Source: Streptomyces sp. NBS 14/10
GTDB taxonomy: Bacteria; Actinomycetota; Actinomycetes; Streptomycetales; Streptomycetaceae
Reading direction: 5' to 3'
Length of the DNA stretch: 64,000 nucleotides
NCBI RefSeq assembly: GCF_002224125.1
Contig: NZ_NCSM01000036.1
Location: 69,747 to 133,746 of the forward strand
Shown: positions 8,241 to 16,254 of the stretch, in pieces
Layout: every line of letters begins with the position of its first letter
How positions within the stretch are numbered: position 1 is the first letter of the stretch
Notes under the pieces: generated by a model
Told to the model about the DNA's origin: nothing
What the model saw: only the letters and a program-made list of their open reading frames with translations
Database searches by the model: none
Made by a program: the position numbers and the translations under genes

Positions 8241-9356
8241 TCAGGCGATGGTGAGCGGTCCGCCGACCAGGTACGCCGCCAGCGGACCGGTCATCCGGGA
8301 CCGTGCCGGTGGATGCAGGTCCAGTCCGTTGGCGCAGGTGGTGAAGTAGCCGGCCTCATCGGAGGCCATGGAGTTGAGGTCGCCGAGCAGTTCGACCGCG
8401 CGCGGGACCACCCGGGAGAGGGCGTCCTGCACGCAGTACCGGACGTACAGCGAGTGGGCGAGCGTCGACTCGTCCAGGCCGCCGTCGTCGATCCGGCGGG
8501 CGACACCCTCCGCGGCCGACATCGCGCCCTCGGCCTCCACCAGCAGCCGGACCCGCTCGGACTCGGGCACCCGGTTGTCGAGCAGCACCCGCTCGACCAG
8601 TGCGCTGGCGGCCCCGAGGTGGCTGCCCGTCATCAGCAGCTGGAACCAGACGGAGCCTGCGGTCAGCAGTACGTCCAGCTGCCCGTCGTCGGGGGCCGAG
8701 GTGCGCATCAGCAGCTCCGTCGGCACCTGTACGTCGTCGAGGGTGACCTGCTCGCTCTCCGCCCCCGCCCCGCCGACGCTCAAACCCTCACTGTCCGCGG
8801 GCACCAGCGCCAACGCCAGTTCCTCGCCCGGGCCGTCCCCGCGGAGCATGACACTGACGCTGAGCAGGTCCATCGACCGGGCCAAACCGCACGGGCGCGT
8901 CATCCCGCTGATCCGCACCCCGCCGCCGTCGGGCTCCACCGTCGCGGTCATCGAGGGGGAGAAGACTCCGGCGCCGGCGCGCTCCTCGGCGAAGCCGAAC
9001 GCCACGAGGTTGTTGCCGGAAGCCACACTCTCGACAAGCATCGACGCCACGCCATCGTAGGTGGTGGCCAGATCGACCAGGGGGGCCATCGAGAAGTGGT
9101 GGATGGTGGTGGCCACGGCCAGCGACAGTGACCTGCTGCCCAGTGCGCGCTGCACCCGCAGGGCGTCCAGGGCGGTGGCTCCCCGCCCTTGCTGGGGGAT
9201 CGGCACCAGCAGCCCGGGGCCGCCGCTGTCGCGGAAGAGCTGGATGCCGGGGCTACTCGGGCCCTCCAGCTCCATGCGGGGTACCGCCGCCAGGCTCTCG
9301 TCCAGCCCCGGCAGCAGCTTCTCCGCAGTGGCGCGTTCCCGCTCCAGAAATCGCAT
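8241..9356 (-). CDS. Acyl-CoA dehydrogenase-family protein
   Basis: A 371-residue protein from MRFLERERAT. It has the order of an acyl-CoA dehydrogenase: a helical N-domain, a central beta-domain (VAFGFAEERAGAGVF, then GGGVRISGMTRP) and a helical C-domain (AALVERVLLDN, then RAVELLGDL). These enzymes use FAD to make a double bond in acyl thioesters, and such divergent members often serve natural-product pathways. The classic catalytic Glu context and the tight FAD motifs are not obvious, so the activity may be altered. The upstream region holds only IS debris, so its original operon is probably lost. Confidence 0.65.
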   Translation of the reverse strand: MRFLERERATAEKLLPGLDESLAAVPRMELEGPSSPGIQLFRDSGGPGLLVPIPQQGRGATALDALRVQRALGSRSLSLAVATTIHHFSMAPLVDLATTYDGVASMLVESVASGNNLVAFGFAEERAGAGVFSPSMTATVEPDGGGVRISGMTRPCGLARSMDLLSVSVMLRGDGPGEELALALVPADSEGLSVGGAGAESEQVTLDDVQVPTELLMRTSAPDDGQLDVLLTAGSVWFQLLMTGSHLGAASALVERVLLDNRVPESERVRLLVEAEGAMSAAEGVARRIDDGGLDESTLAHSLYVRYCVQDALSRVVPRAVELLGDLNSMASDEAGYFTTCANGLDLHPPARSRMTGPLAAYLVGGPLTIA

Positions 9357-9404
9357 GTCCTCCCCTGTCTTCCCCCCAGGACGACCACCCGGTCGGTGGC
9401 CCAC

Positions 9405-9575
9405 GCCGGCTCACAGCGCCCGGGTGACGCGCGGCAGCTGCCACACCGCCCCGGGCCGGGCCGGCCCTGGAAGGCAATGTACTCGGGCACCACCGCGTGC
9501 GGCGCCCCCTTCTGCTTGTAGTCGAGCTGCGTCACGGCCGGATGGATCCGCTCACCGTGGTCTGCCGGCAGGCGC
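9405..9575 (-). pseudogene. C-terminal scrap of an unidentified gene joined to an IS110 fragment
   Basis: On the minus strand a frame reads LDYKQKGAPHAVVPEYIAFQ. One base lost in the GC run then gives AVWQLPRVTRAL and a stop. It looks like a real protein end with a frameshift, but I do not recognise the family. It abuts the broken end of the IS110 transposase. Confidence 0.3.
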
Positions 9576-10070
9576 ACGCAGCGTGCGAAGGTACGGCTCG
9601 CGGACGGCAGTGAAGTCGGCGCCGTCGCCAGTCTTCGGGGTGACGGTGGCCCGGCCGGAGATGACGGCACGGGCTGCGGCCTCGGCGTCCACGGCGTCGG
9701 TCTTGCCCCGGTGCCGCCGCATGCTGCGGTCCGGGCGGTTGACCCCGATCACCGTGACCCCGCAGCTTCGCAAGTGGCGTGCCTGCGCCGCCCCGTAGGA
9801 GCCGGTTCCCTCGACGCCCGCCCGTCGCACAACACCGAACTTCCCCGCCCAGGCGTGGAGTTCTTCGTATCCGGCGGCCGTGGCAGGGAACGACGCGGTG
9901 GCGACAAGGAGGCCGAGGGTGGTGACGACAGCCGCAACGTGCTCGTCCTCGGAACTGTGACGGCGCCTGTCGCGAAGGCCCCTATCGGGGCACGTCCGCG
10001 CCGGTCCGACGGCAGCGAGCACCGCTCCGGCCCGTGGTCGACAGATCGAGACAACAGGCAGCGAAGGCAA
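9552..10070 (-). pseudogene. IS110-family transposase remnant
   Basis: The middle of this frame (EDEHVAAVV, RRAGVEGTGSYGAAQA, VNRPDRSMRR and GKTDAVDAEAAARA) is the N-terminal RuvC-like (DEDD) domain of IS110-family transposases. The leading GVDTH segment is missing, and the frame leaves the family just after TVTPKTGDGA, so both ends are truncated and the transposase is dead. Recognisable homology covers about 9610-9960. Confidence 0.8.
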
Positions 10071-10082
10071 TTAGGGAATGCG

Positions 10083-10208
10083 TCAGACCACCGGCCGAAG
10101 CGGCACGACCCCATACTCACAGTTCGGGTAGTCGTCGCACACCTCGGCGACCGTGCGCACCGCGCCGCCGCGGCGGAGCTCAAGCGGGTAACGGGAAGGT
10201 CGTGCCAT
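10083..10208 (-). pseudogene. IS3-family OrfA (helix-turn-helix) remnant
   Basis: A 41-codon frame starting MARPSRYPLELRRGGAVRTV and continuing AEVCDDYP matches the first residues of IS3-family OrfA, a DNA-binding protein that normally runs to about 100 residues. It ends early and carries a GG insertion in the RKRAV region. With the IS110 fragment beside it, this marks an old insertion hot spot. Confidence 0.6.
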
Positions 10209-10295
10209 GACTCGATCCTTTCATGAAATCGAGTCTCTATTCGAACCAGGGCCGTTCAGCAGGCTTTGCGTGGAAAGAGCGCCAGGAGCTCCCGC

Positions 10296-11252
10296 TCAAG
10301 GAGTCAGAATCGTCCGGCCGGAGAACGCGGCCCGATACTCGGAGGGCGACACGTCGAGGATTCTCCGAAAATGCAGGCGGAGGTTGGATCCGGTGCCCAG
10401 TCCGACGCGCTCGGCGATCTGGTCGACCGGGAGCTTCGTGGTTTCCAGGAGCGCTCGGGCAGCGTCGACCCGAGCGCGCAGGACCCACTGCAGCGGCGTA
10501 TCGCCGGTCTCCTCGGCGAAGCGGCGCATGAAGGTGCGCAGCGACATCCGCGCGTGCGTCGCGAGATCGGTGACTGCGAGCGGTTCGTGGAGGCGCGTCA
10601 GCGCCCATTCCCGGGTCGCCGCGAGCGTATCGCCATGCGGTGCCGGGCTGCTTCGGGGAAGGTACTGAGCCTGGCCGCCGCTCCGATAGGGCGCCGTCAC
10701 CAGACGGCGGGCGATGTCGTTCGCCACGCTCACGCCGAGGTCGCGCCGGACGATGTGAAGGCACAGGTCGATGCCCGCCGCGACACCGGCTGATGTGAGG
10801 ACCGAACCCTCATCGACGAACAGAACATTGGGCTCCACCAGGATGTCCGGATGGCGCAGCGCCAGCATCTCCGCTGCGTCCCAATGCGTTGTCGCGCGCC
10901 GCCCCTCCAACAGACCCGCGTCGGCCAGGGCGAACGCCCCGTAGCAGATCGATGCGATGCGGGCTCCTCTTGAATGTGCCCTCCGAAGCGCTTCGTGCAC
11001 CGCGGTCGGGATCGGTCGGCCGACCGGCGCGTAGCCGGGGACGATGATGGTGTCCGCCCCGTTCAGCGCGTCGAGACCCTGCGGCACCGCGTACCCGAAA
11101 CCCTCACTGGAGGGCACCGTTCCCGCGGCGACGCCGCACACTGTCAGCTCGTACGGGAGTCCGTCACGCGGGTGGAACACCTGGGTCGGGATGCCGACGT
11201 CGAGCGGGAGCGCCCCATCCAGCACAAGCACCATCACCTGGTGCGAACTCAT
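10296..11252 (-). CDS. GlxA-type AraC regulator (DJ-1/PfpI plus HTH)
   Basis: A 318-residue regulator from MSSHQVMVLV, behind GAGGAG. Residues about 5-170 are a DJ-1/PfpI (amidotransferase-like) domain with the nucleophile-elbow motif ASICYGAFAL. Residues about 210-310 are an AraC double helix-turn-helix (MSLRTFMRRFAEETGDTPLQ, then IAERVGLGTGSNLRLHFRR). This is the GlxA/FtrA architecture, in which the N-domain senses a ligand or is catalytically silent. It is divergent from the MFS transporter gene with 155 bases between starts, so it probably activates or represses that exporter. Confidence 0.9.
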   Translation of the reverse strand: MSSHQVMVLVLDGALPLDVGIPTQVFHPRDGLPYELTVCGVAAGTVPSSEGFGYAVPQGLDALNGADTIIVPGYAPVGRPIPTAVHEALRRAHSRGARIASICYGAFALADAGLLEGRRATTHWDAAEMLALRHPDILVEPNVLFVDEGSVLTSAGVAAGIDLCLHIVRRDLGVSVANDIARRLVTAPYRSGGQAQYLPRSSPAPHGDTLAATREWALTRLHEPLAVTDLATHARMSLRTFMRRFAEETGDTPLQWVLRARVDAARALLETTKLPVDQIAERVGLGTGSNLRLHFRRILDVSPSEYRAAFSGRTILTP

Positions 11253-11407
11253 CGTCGTCCATCTCCTCAGCTCGCGGCGATCAATCCCCTGCGGCAGAAT
11301 CCTCGCACATATTGGCATTCTTGCCACTGGAGGGTGTCGTCCAACCGCTCGACACTGAGTGGGCCGTCCAGTCGGGTTCGGTCCTACGTCGAGTGGATAG
11401 GGGTTCC

Positions 11408-12673
11408 ATGCCGCGTCCAACGGTTCCGCCGGTCGTCGCCTTCGTCACATCGGCTATCGCGTTCATGGCGGTGATGGCCGCCGCGGGAGCGCCGAGCGCC
11501 CTGCTGGTCGTCTACCAGCAGCACTGGCATTTCCCCGACAGCGAGCTGACGGTCGCGTTCGCGATCTACGCCTTCGCGCTCCTCCTCGCGCTCCTCGCCA
11601 TCGGTTCCCTGTCGGATCGAATCGGTCGCCGTCCGGTACTCATCGCGGCCCTCGCACTCCAGGCGGTCGCGATGGCGGTGTTCCTGTTCGCCCCGGATAT
11701 CGGCGTCATCATCGTCGCGAGGGCGCTGCAGGGCTTCGCGACGGGAGCGGCCACGAGCGCGTTCAGCGCCTACATCGCCGAGGTCGCACCAGCGGCGCAG
11801 AAGAAGGTCGCGGCACTGGTCGTGAGCATCGCATCCGTCGCCGGTCTCGGCATCGGTGTCGCCCTGACCGGCGTCGCCATCCAGTTTGCGGCAGCACCCG
11901 CCGCGGTCGTGTTCGGAGCCGCACTCGCGATCATCGTCATCGCCATCGTCGTCACAGCGGCCTCGCCTGAGACGGTCGGCAAGCGTCAAGGGATCGGCGA
12001 TGCCCTCGTGTCACGCATCGGCGTTCCATCCGCGGCCCGGACCGCGTTCGCTCGCACTGCCCCAGGGATGATCGGGATCTGGATGTCGGCCGGGCTGGTC
12101 CTCGGCCTCGGGGCGTCGATCGTCCATCAAGCCCTGCACATCACCAGCGGAGCCGCCCTCGGCCTGGTGGTCGCAGCCCAGCCCCTGGCTGCGGCCGTCT
12201 CCGCGCTCGTACTCGGCCCGCTGATGCCGCCCCGGCGGTTCATGCTCGCCGGATATGCAGCGGTGCTCGCCGGTGTGTCGCTGGAGGCGTGCTCGTTCGC
12301 GGCGGGCCTCGCATCGCTCATCATCTGCGGCGCGATCATCACCGGCCTCGGCTTCGGCGCCGTCTTCTCCAGTACGCTCGGGCTCCTTGTTCCGCTGACG
12401 CGAGCGCAGGAGCGCGCGAAGCTGTTCTCCGCCGTCTACGTCGTCGCTTATCTCGCGTATGGCATCCCTACCATCGTGGCCGGCTTCCTCAGTGACGCCA
12501 TCGGTTTGGTGCCCGCAGCAATCATCTACGCCGCCGCGACACTCGCCATAACAGCCGCTGGACTGATCGTCTCGCTCTCCAGGACGGGATCGATGTCGAG
12601 GGACGCCCTGCCCGGCGGCACGCAAGAAGCACGAGCGCACGACGTGCGAGCGTCCACATCAAGCGCGGCCTAG
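11408..12673 (+). CDS. MFS transporter (probable exporter)
   Basis: A 421-residue protein, mostly hydrophobic, consistent with 12 membrane helices. The MFS motif A variant SLSDRIGRRPVL lies in the loop between helices 2 and 3, and RALQGFATGAATSA is a typical helix 4-5 segment. The family moves small molecules by proton antiport. The start at 11408 (MPRPTVPP) directly precedes helix 1. The polar tail after LIVSLSRTG is cytosolic. The divergent GlxA-type regulator suggests substrate-controlled expression. The substrate is unknown. Confidence 0.85.
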   Translation: MPRPTVPPVVAFVTSAIAFMAVMAAAGAPSALLVVYQQHWHFPDSELTVAFAIYAFALLLALLAIGSLSDRIGRRPVLIAALALQAVAMAVFLFAPDIGVIIVARALQGFATGAATSAFSAYIAEVAPAAQKKVAALVVSIASVAGLGIGVALTGVAIQFAAAPAAVVFGAALAIIVIAIVVTAASPETVGKRQGIGDALVSRIGVPSAARTAFARTAPGMIGIWMSAGLVLGLGASIVHQALHITSGAALGLVVAAQPLAAAVSALVLGPLMPPRRFMLAGYAAVLAGVSLEACSFAAGLASLIICGAIITGLGFGAVFSSTLGLLVPLTRAQERAKLFSAVYVVAYLAYGIPTIVAGFLSDAIGLVPAAIIYAAATLAITAAGLIVSLSRTGSMSRDALPGGTQEARAHDVRASTSSAA

Positions 12674-12852
12674 TGCAGCGCCGCATTGATCTTGCGAGGG
12701 TCTGTGGCTGCCGTCGGTCTCGGTCGGGCCGACGGCAGTGGCAGGTGGCGCCAGAAGGGAGGGCGGGAGTCTCGCAAGGTTACCTTGATCTTGTGGACGG
12801 TCCGGCTCGGTGCGGTGTGTGAACTCGGCTCAGAGCGCCTGGTGTTCGCCAT
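12670..12852 (-). pseudogene. Truncated pRiA4b ORF-3-like protein
   Basis: A 60-residue frame from ATG 12852. VHKIKVTLRDSRPPFWRHL is the N-terminal signature of the plasmid pRiA4b ORF-3-like family (KIKV.LRDSRPPIWRR). The family is normally 150 residues or more, so only the first third survives; it ends inside DPRKINAALH. It converges on the MFS gene. The octamer repeat array lies immediately upstream of its start codon. Confidence 0.6.
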
Positions 12853-12857
12853 GGCGG

Positions 12858-12929
12858 CCACCCTGCCACCCTGCCACCCTGCCACCCTGCCACCCTGCCA
12901 CCCTGCCACCCTGCCACCCTGCCACCCTG
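12858..12929. repeat. Nine perfect copies of the octamer CCACCCTG
   Basis: Positions 12858-12929 are nine uninterrupted CCACCCTG units. On the minus strand the array is open and would extend the pRiA4b-like frame with GWQGGRVA units. It is a classic slippage-prone tandem array. Confidence 0.9.
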
Positions 12930-13544
12930 CGGCAACAATGATCACCGTTCGGGGAGCCGAAGGTGCTGTTCGTACTGGTCACGAGCTCATGCGGAACCAC
13001 GCAGCGACCTAATCCCAGGACTCAGCACGAGAGCCGGTCCGCCACCTCAGTAGCTGTTCGTGGCACCAGCTCACCCCACGGGCCTCGGTCTCATTCGGGA
13101 GCTCAGATGGCTCGGGTTTCACAAAAGGTCACCATGCAGCGGACTCGCACCACCAACTCCAACGAGTAATCAGAGCGAGGGGTGTTGACAGTCCGTGGTG
13201 TGCGGCGTGGACGCCGGGCAGCGCGCGATCTGCACATAGACCTCAGGGCCGGGACAACGTCAGTCGTCTGCCCGGCGCCCCACGGGACCTCCACCATCCC
13301 AGTGGTGGCGGCCGGAGAGGCACCGAGAGTGCTCGGGCTCAGAGGGGGCGTCTGGCGCCCAGCTCACAAGAAGCCGCTAAGCACCCTCCCGACCACCATC
13401 ACGAGTACTTCGCGGGGTCCCGCACACGCCTCGCGGCCGGGAAGTACACGCCGCGGACGTAGATCCGTTCGGGCCTGGGAATGCGGGCCGGCGTGTCAGC
13501 TGCGGTTTCGTCGCTCAATGTGGAAGTGAGCCACGGCATGTTAC
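12930..13544. other. Intergenic stretch without a recognisable gene
   Basis: About 600 bases hold no gene I can support. A frame near 13180-13330 has vague resemblance to the start of an ABC ATPase (LHIDLRAGTTSVV) but no Walker A. Confidence 0.4.
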
Positions 13545-13557
13545 GGTACTGAGTACC
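13545..13557. promoter_or_regulatory. Palindromic operator candidate GGTACTGAGTACC
   Basis: GGTAC and GTACC flank a three-base centre 30 bases before the SDR start codon. A second imperfect repeat, TTGGAACTTGATACCAA, overlaps the region just downstream at 13560-13576. A TetR-family gene ends this two-gene operon, so these are candidates for its binding site. Confidence 0.5.
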
Positions 13558-13586
13558 ACTTGGAACTTGATACCAAGGAGTCTGCC

Positions 13587-14531
13587 ATGGATAGCCGGAC
13601 CATCGTGTTGACCGGCGTGACCCGCGGTTTCGGCCGCGAGTCCGTCGAGTCGCTGATCCGGGAACGGCCGCAGGACCACTACGTCGTGCTGGCTCGCCGC
13701 GGCGGCGAACGCCTCGCCGCGGAGCTCGCCCAGGCCACCGGCGCTTCCGCGGTCACAGGCGTGGACTGTGACCTCGCTTCGCTCGCCGAGATCAGGCGGG
13801 CGGTGGAGGAGATTCTGCGTGGGCTCGATACCGGGTACCTCCCGCCGCTCGGCGGCTATCTCGGCAACGCCGGCCTGACGGTCCCGACGACCGAGAAACG
13901 CACCACGGACGGGTACGAGATGACCTTCGGGGTCAATGTGCTGTCCCACTATCTGCTCGTCAGGGAGCTGCTGCCCCGGTTTACCGGCCCGGGCTGGATC
14001 GTGCTTACCTCGAGCGACTGCCACTTCGGGCAGTTCCGCTATACGCTCGGCGCCACGCCGCCGCCGCGCTGGGAGACGCCGGAACGTCTGGCCACGCCTC
14101 GTGCCGGTGGCGCGCGGGAGGCCGGGCGGGCGTACGCGACCAGCAAACTCGGCGTCATCTACCTGACCCACGCGCTGGCCCGCCGCCTGCCCGAGAGCAT
14201 CGGCGTCTACTCCTACAACCCGGCACTCGTCGCGGGCACCGATTTCTTCCGCCACGCCCCGGGGCCCGTGCGGGGCGTGCTCAACGGGTTCTTCCAGCTT
14301 CAGCGATTCCTCGGCCGGGGCATGACGCCGCAGCAGGCGGGCGCGCGGCTCGCTGAGACGATCCTGACCGGGCTGACCGCCCGGACCGGGTCCTACCTCG
14401 ATCGCGGCTGCAACGTGCCGTCGTCGCCGGAGTCGCACGACGAGGCCCGCGAGGAGGATCTGTGGCGCGAGGCCGCCCGCCTCGTCGACGCTGACCGCGG
14501 GGCGGGACGGGCGGATATCCTGGCCGAATGA
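13587..14531 (+). CDS. Short-chain dehydrogenase/reductase
   Basis: A 314-residue SDR with all key parts: TGVTRGFG as the NAD(P)-binding glycine motif near residue 8, GNAG for the coenzyme, a Ser in IVLTSSD and the catalytic YATSK. Its length and its LxLA...NPALVAGT region place it nearer the protochlorophyllide-reductase/WW-oxidoreductase-like SDRs than the 250-residue classical set. The start at 13587 follows AAGGAG. It is translationally coupled to the TetR gene by an ATGA overlap, so the pair is probably one autoregulated unit. The substrate is unknown. Confidence 0.85.
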   Translation: MDSRTIVLTGVTRGFGRESVESLIRERPQDHYVVLARRGGERLAAELAQATGASAVTGVDCDLASLAEIRRAVEEILRGLDTGYLPPLGGYLGNAGLTVPTTEKRTTDGYEMTFGVNVLSHYLLVRELLPRFTGPGWIVLTSSDCHFGQFRYTLGATPPPRWETPERLATPRAGGAREAGRAYATSKLGVIYLTHALARRLPESIGVYSYNPALVAGTDFFRHAPGPVRGVLNGFFQLQRFLGRGMTPQQAGARLAETILTGLTARTGSYLDRGCNVPSSPESHDEAREEDLWREAARLVDADRGAGRADILAE

Positions 14532-15133
14532 GCGCGAACAAGTTTCCGGTGGAGTCATTGCGGGACCGCAAACGCCGCCAGACCCGGGAACGGATCATCG
14601 AGACGGCCTTCGCGCTCTTCATGGAGCGGGGGTTCGATGTCGTCACCGTGGACGAGATCGCGCAGCGGGCCGAGATCGGCCGCACCACCTTCTTCCGCTA
14701 CTTCGGCGACAAGCAGGAAGTCGTCTTCTCCACCGAGGACGACTTCCTGCGCGCGCTCACCGCGGCCATGCGCGATGCGCCCACCGAGCCGCTCCAGGAT
14801 CTCGCGCAGGCACTGGCCACATCTCGGCGGCTGCTGCTCGTGATCTGCACCGAGGCCGCCCGCAACCCCGGCCACTACGCGGTTTACCACCGTCTGGTCA
14901 AGCAGCACCCCGAGCTCGAAGACCGCCACACCCGCAAGACCCGGCACTACGCCGACCTCCTCGAGAAACACCTGATCGACCACGGCACCCCGCCGGCCAC
15001 CGCCGTCCTCGCCGCCCAGTTGACCGTCGCCTGCTACCAGGCGGCGTGGCGCCTCGGCAGCCACGACGCGACGGCGGTGCTCCGCGAGGTAAATGACGCC
15101 TTCGACCTCCTGCTGGGCGCCACCGCCGCATAA
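14528..15133 (+). CDS. TetR/AcrR-family regulator
   Basis: A 201-residue protein. Residues about 14-60 hold a TetR helix-turn-helix (RERIIETAFALFMERGFDVV, then DEIAQRAEIGRTTFFRYFGD). The rest is an all-helical ligand-binding domain. Its ATG overlaps the SDR stop codon (ATGA). It probably represses the SDR-tetR unit through the palindrome upstream of the SDR gene, with an SDR substrate or product as a possible inducer. Confidence 0.9.
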   Translation: MSANKFPVESLRDRKRRQTRERIIETAFALFMERGFDVVTVDEIAQRAEIGRTTFFRYFGDKQEVVFSTEDDFLRALTAAMRDAPTEPLQDLAQALATSRRLLLVICTEAARNPGHYAVYHRLVKQHPELEDRHTRKTRHYADLLEKHLIDHGTPPATAVLAAQLTVACYQAAWRLGSHDATAVLREVNDAFDLLLGATAA

Positions 15134-15339
15134 CCGGCGGGCCGGCCTTCGCTCGGCCGGGACATGCGCAACCTCGCAGCGGGCTCGACCACCAGTCCAG
15201 CACCCGGGAGCGCGTGTGCAGTTGCATCTGCGGACCGCCGGACGTGACCTGATAAGAGCCTGCCCCACACGCCCCATCGCAGTGTGTCCCCGGTGCTCCG
15301 TCGGTGCAGCGCCAGCCCCGCGGACCGCCAGGAGGACAG

Positions 15340-15540
15340 GTGTCCAGCAGTTCCAGCACGAGCGTGACCTTCGGAGTCGACACCCACGCCGATGTCCATA
15401 TCGCTGCCGCTCTCGATCAACTCGGGCGTCGGCTGGGCACGCTCGTCGTCCCCTCGAGGCCAGGCGGCTATGCGTCCTTGGAGGGATGGGCCACCAGCCT
15501 GGGCACCGTCGAGCGGCAGGGACCGACAATGGGCACGTTA
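15340..15540 (+). pseudogene. IS110-family transposase N-terminal remnant
   Basis: GTG at 15340 behind AGGAGGACAG starts SSSSSTSVTFGVDTHADVHI and continues AAALDQLGRRLGTLVVPSRP, the N-terminus of a second, different IS110-type transposase with the catalytic Asp in GVDTH. The family match stops near codon 60, where an integrase fragment begins. It differs from the fragment at 9.6-10 kb, so two elements have been lost here. Confidence 0.75.
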
Positions 15541-15547
15541 GTTCAAT

Positions 15548-15935
15548 GTGCAATCGCTGGAAGTGATCTCCATGCGCTCCGCTACCTCTCGGGGGCGCGT
15601 CTACCGTCGGTGCAGCTGCCGCGACCAGCAGCACCGGCAGCTCGGCGCCCGCTGCGCGCGGCTCACCGCCGAGCCCGATCATGGCACGTGGACCTTCGCG
15701 GTCGACCTCCCCTCCCCTGGCTCCAGGCAAAGGCGCTGGTCCTCAAGCCCACGACCATGGCCCGGTACCGCGACTACGTCACCGCCGACCTCATCCCCGC
15801 GCTCGGCCAGGTCCGGCTCGATGACCTCGGCTACCCCCACATCGCCGGTTTCGTCCACACCCAACTCGGAAACGGCCACGGCAAAGTCACCGTCCACCGC
15901 TGCCTGGCCACCCTCTATCATCCCCTGACTACCAG
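15548..15935 (+). pseudogene. Tyrosine integrase N-terminal remnant (ICE or plasmid type)
   Basis: Frame 2 from about 15572 reads MRSATSRGRVYRRCSCRDQ, then HGTWTFAVDLPSP, the start of pSAM2-like integrases. The match then jumps to frame 1 at WLQAKALVLKPTTMARYRD and continues VTADLIPALGQVRLDDLGYP, the SAM-like N-terminal domain. So there is an internal deletion with a frame change, and the catalytic C-terminal domain is absent. This is the scar of an integrated conjugative element or plasmid. It lies 100 bases from a CRISPR stub. Confidence 0.65.
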
Positions 15936-16038
15936 CGGCCGAACGCCGCATCCGGACCGTCCACGAAGCCACCCGGTTCCTGCGCTACTGGCCTCGTCCT
16001 CACCACACCCAAAACCCGAAGCAGCAAGAACTGGATCG

Positions 16039-16128
16039 CCATCTCACCCCGCGGGTGCGGGGAGCAGACGGGGTGCGGCCAGCGGGCCTCGTCGAGCTTG
16101 GGACCATCCCCGCAGGTGCGGGGAGCAG
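16039..16128 (-). CRISPR. Two-repeat, one-spacer type I-E CRISPR stub
   Basis: The second repeat (16100-16128, 29 nt) reads on the minus strand CTGCTCCCCGCACCTGCGGG then GATGGTCCC, which is a type I-E repeat with its hairpin. The first (16039-16067) agrees over its last 21 nt with one mismatch and is degenerate at the other end, as a terminal repeat is. The spacer between them (16068-16099) is exactly 32 nt, giving the canonical 61-nt period. No third repeat follows at 16161 and no cas gene is in the window. Read on the minus strand, this is the leader-distal end of a deleted array. Confidence 0.75.
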
Positions 16129-16254
16129 CACGACTCGCCACGACATCTCGCAGGACCCCTTCGTCCTAAGGCCGTGCCCGTGAATGCCGGTCCGGCCGGC
16201 CCAAGGCGACCGGATACAGTGCGCGAGACGGCAGCCTGGTCAGGGAGGGGAAGC

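Noticed and set aside
12946..13180. Short frame MARVSQKVTMQRTRTTNSNE near 13107
   Set aside because: No ribosome site, no family match, and no repeat of this sequence elsewhere in the window.
13182..13340. A frame with LHIDLRAGTTSVVCPAPHGT resembling an ABC ATPase start
   Set aside because: The Walker A position reads APHGTSTIP with no GK(S/T), and nothing downstream matches. Resemblance is too weak.
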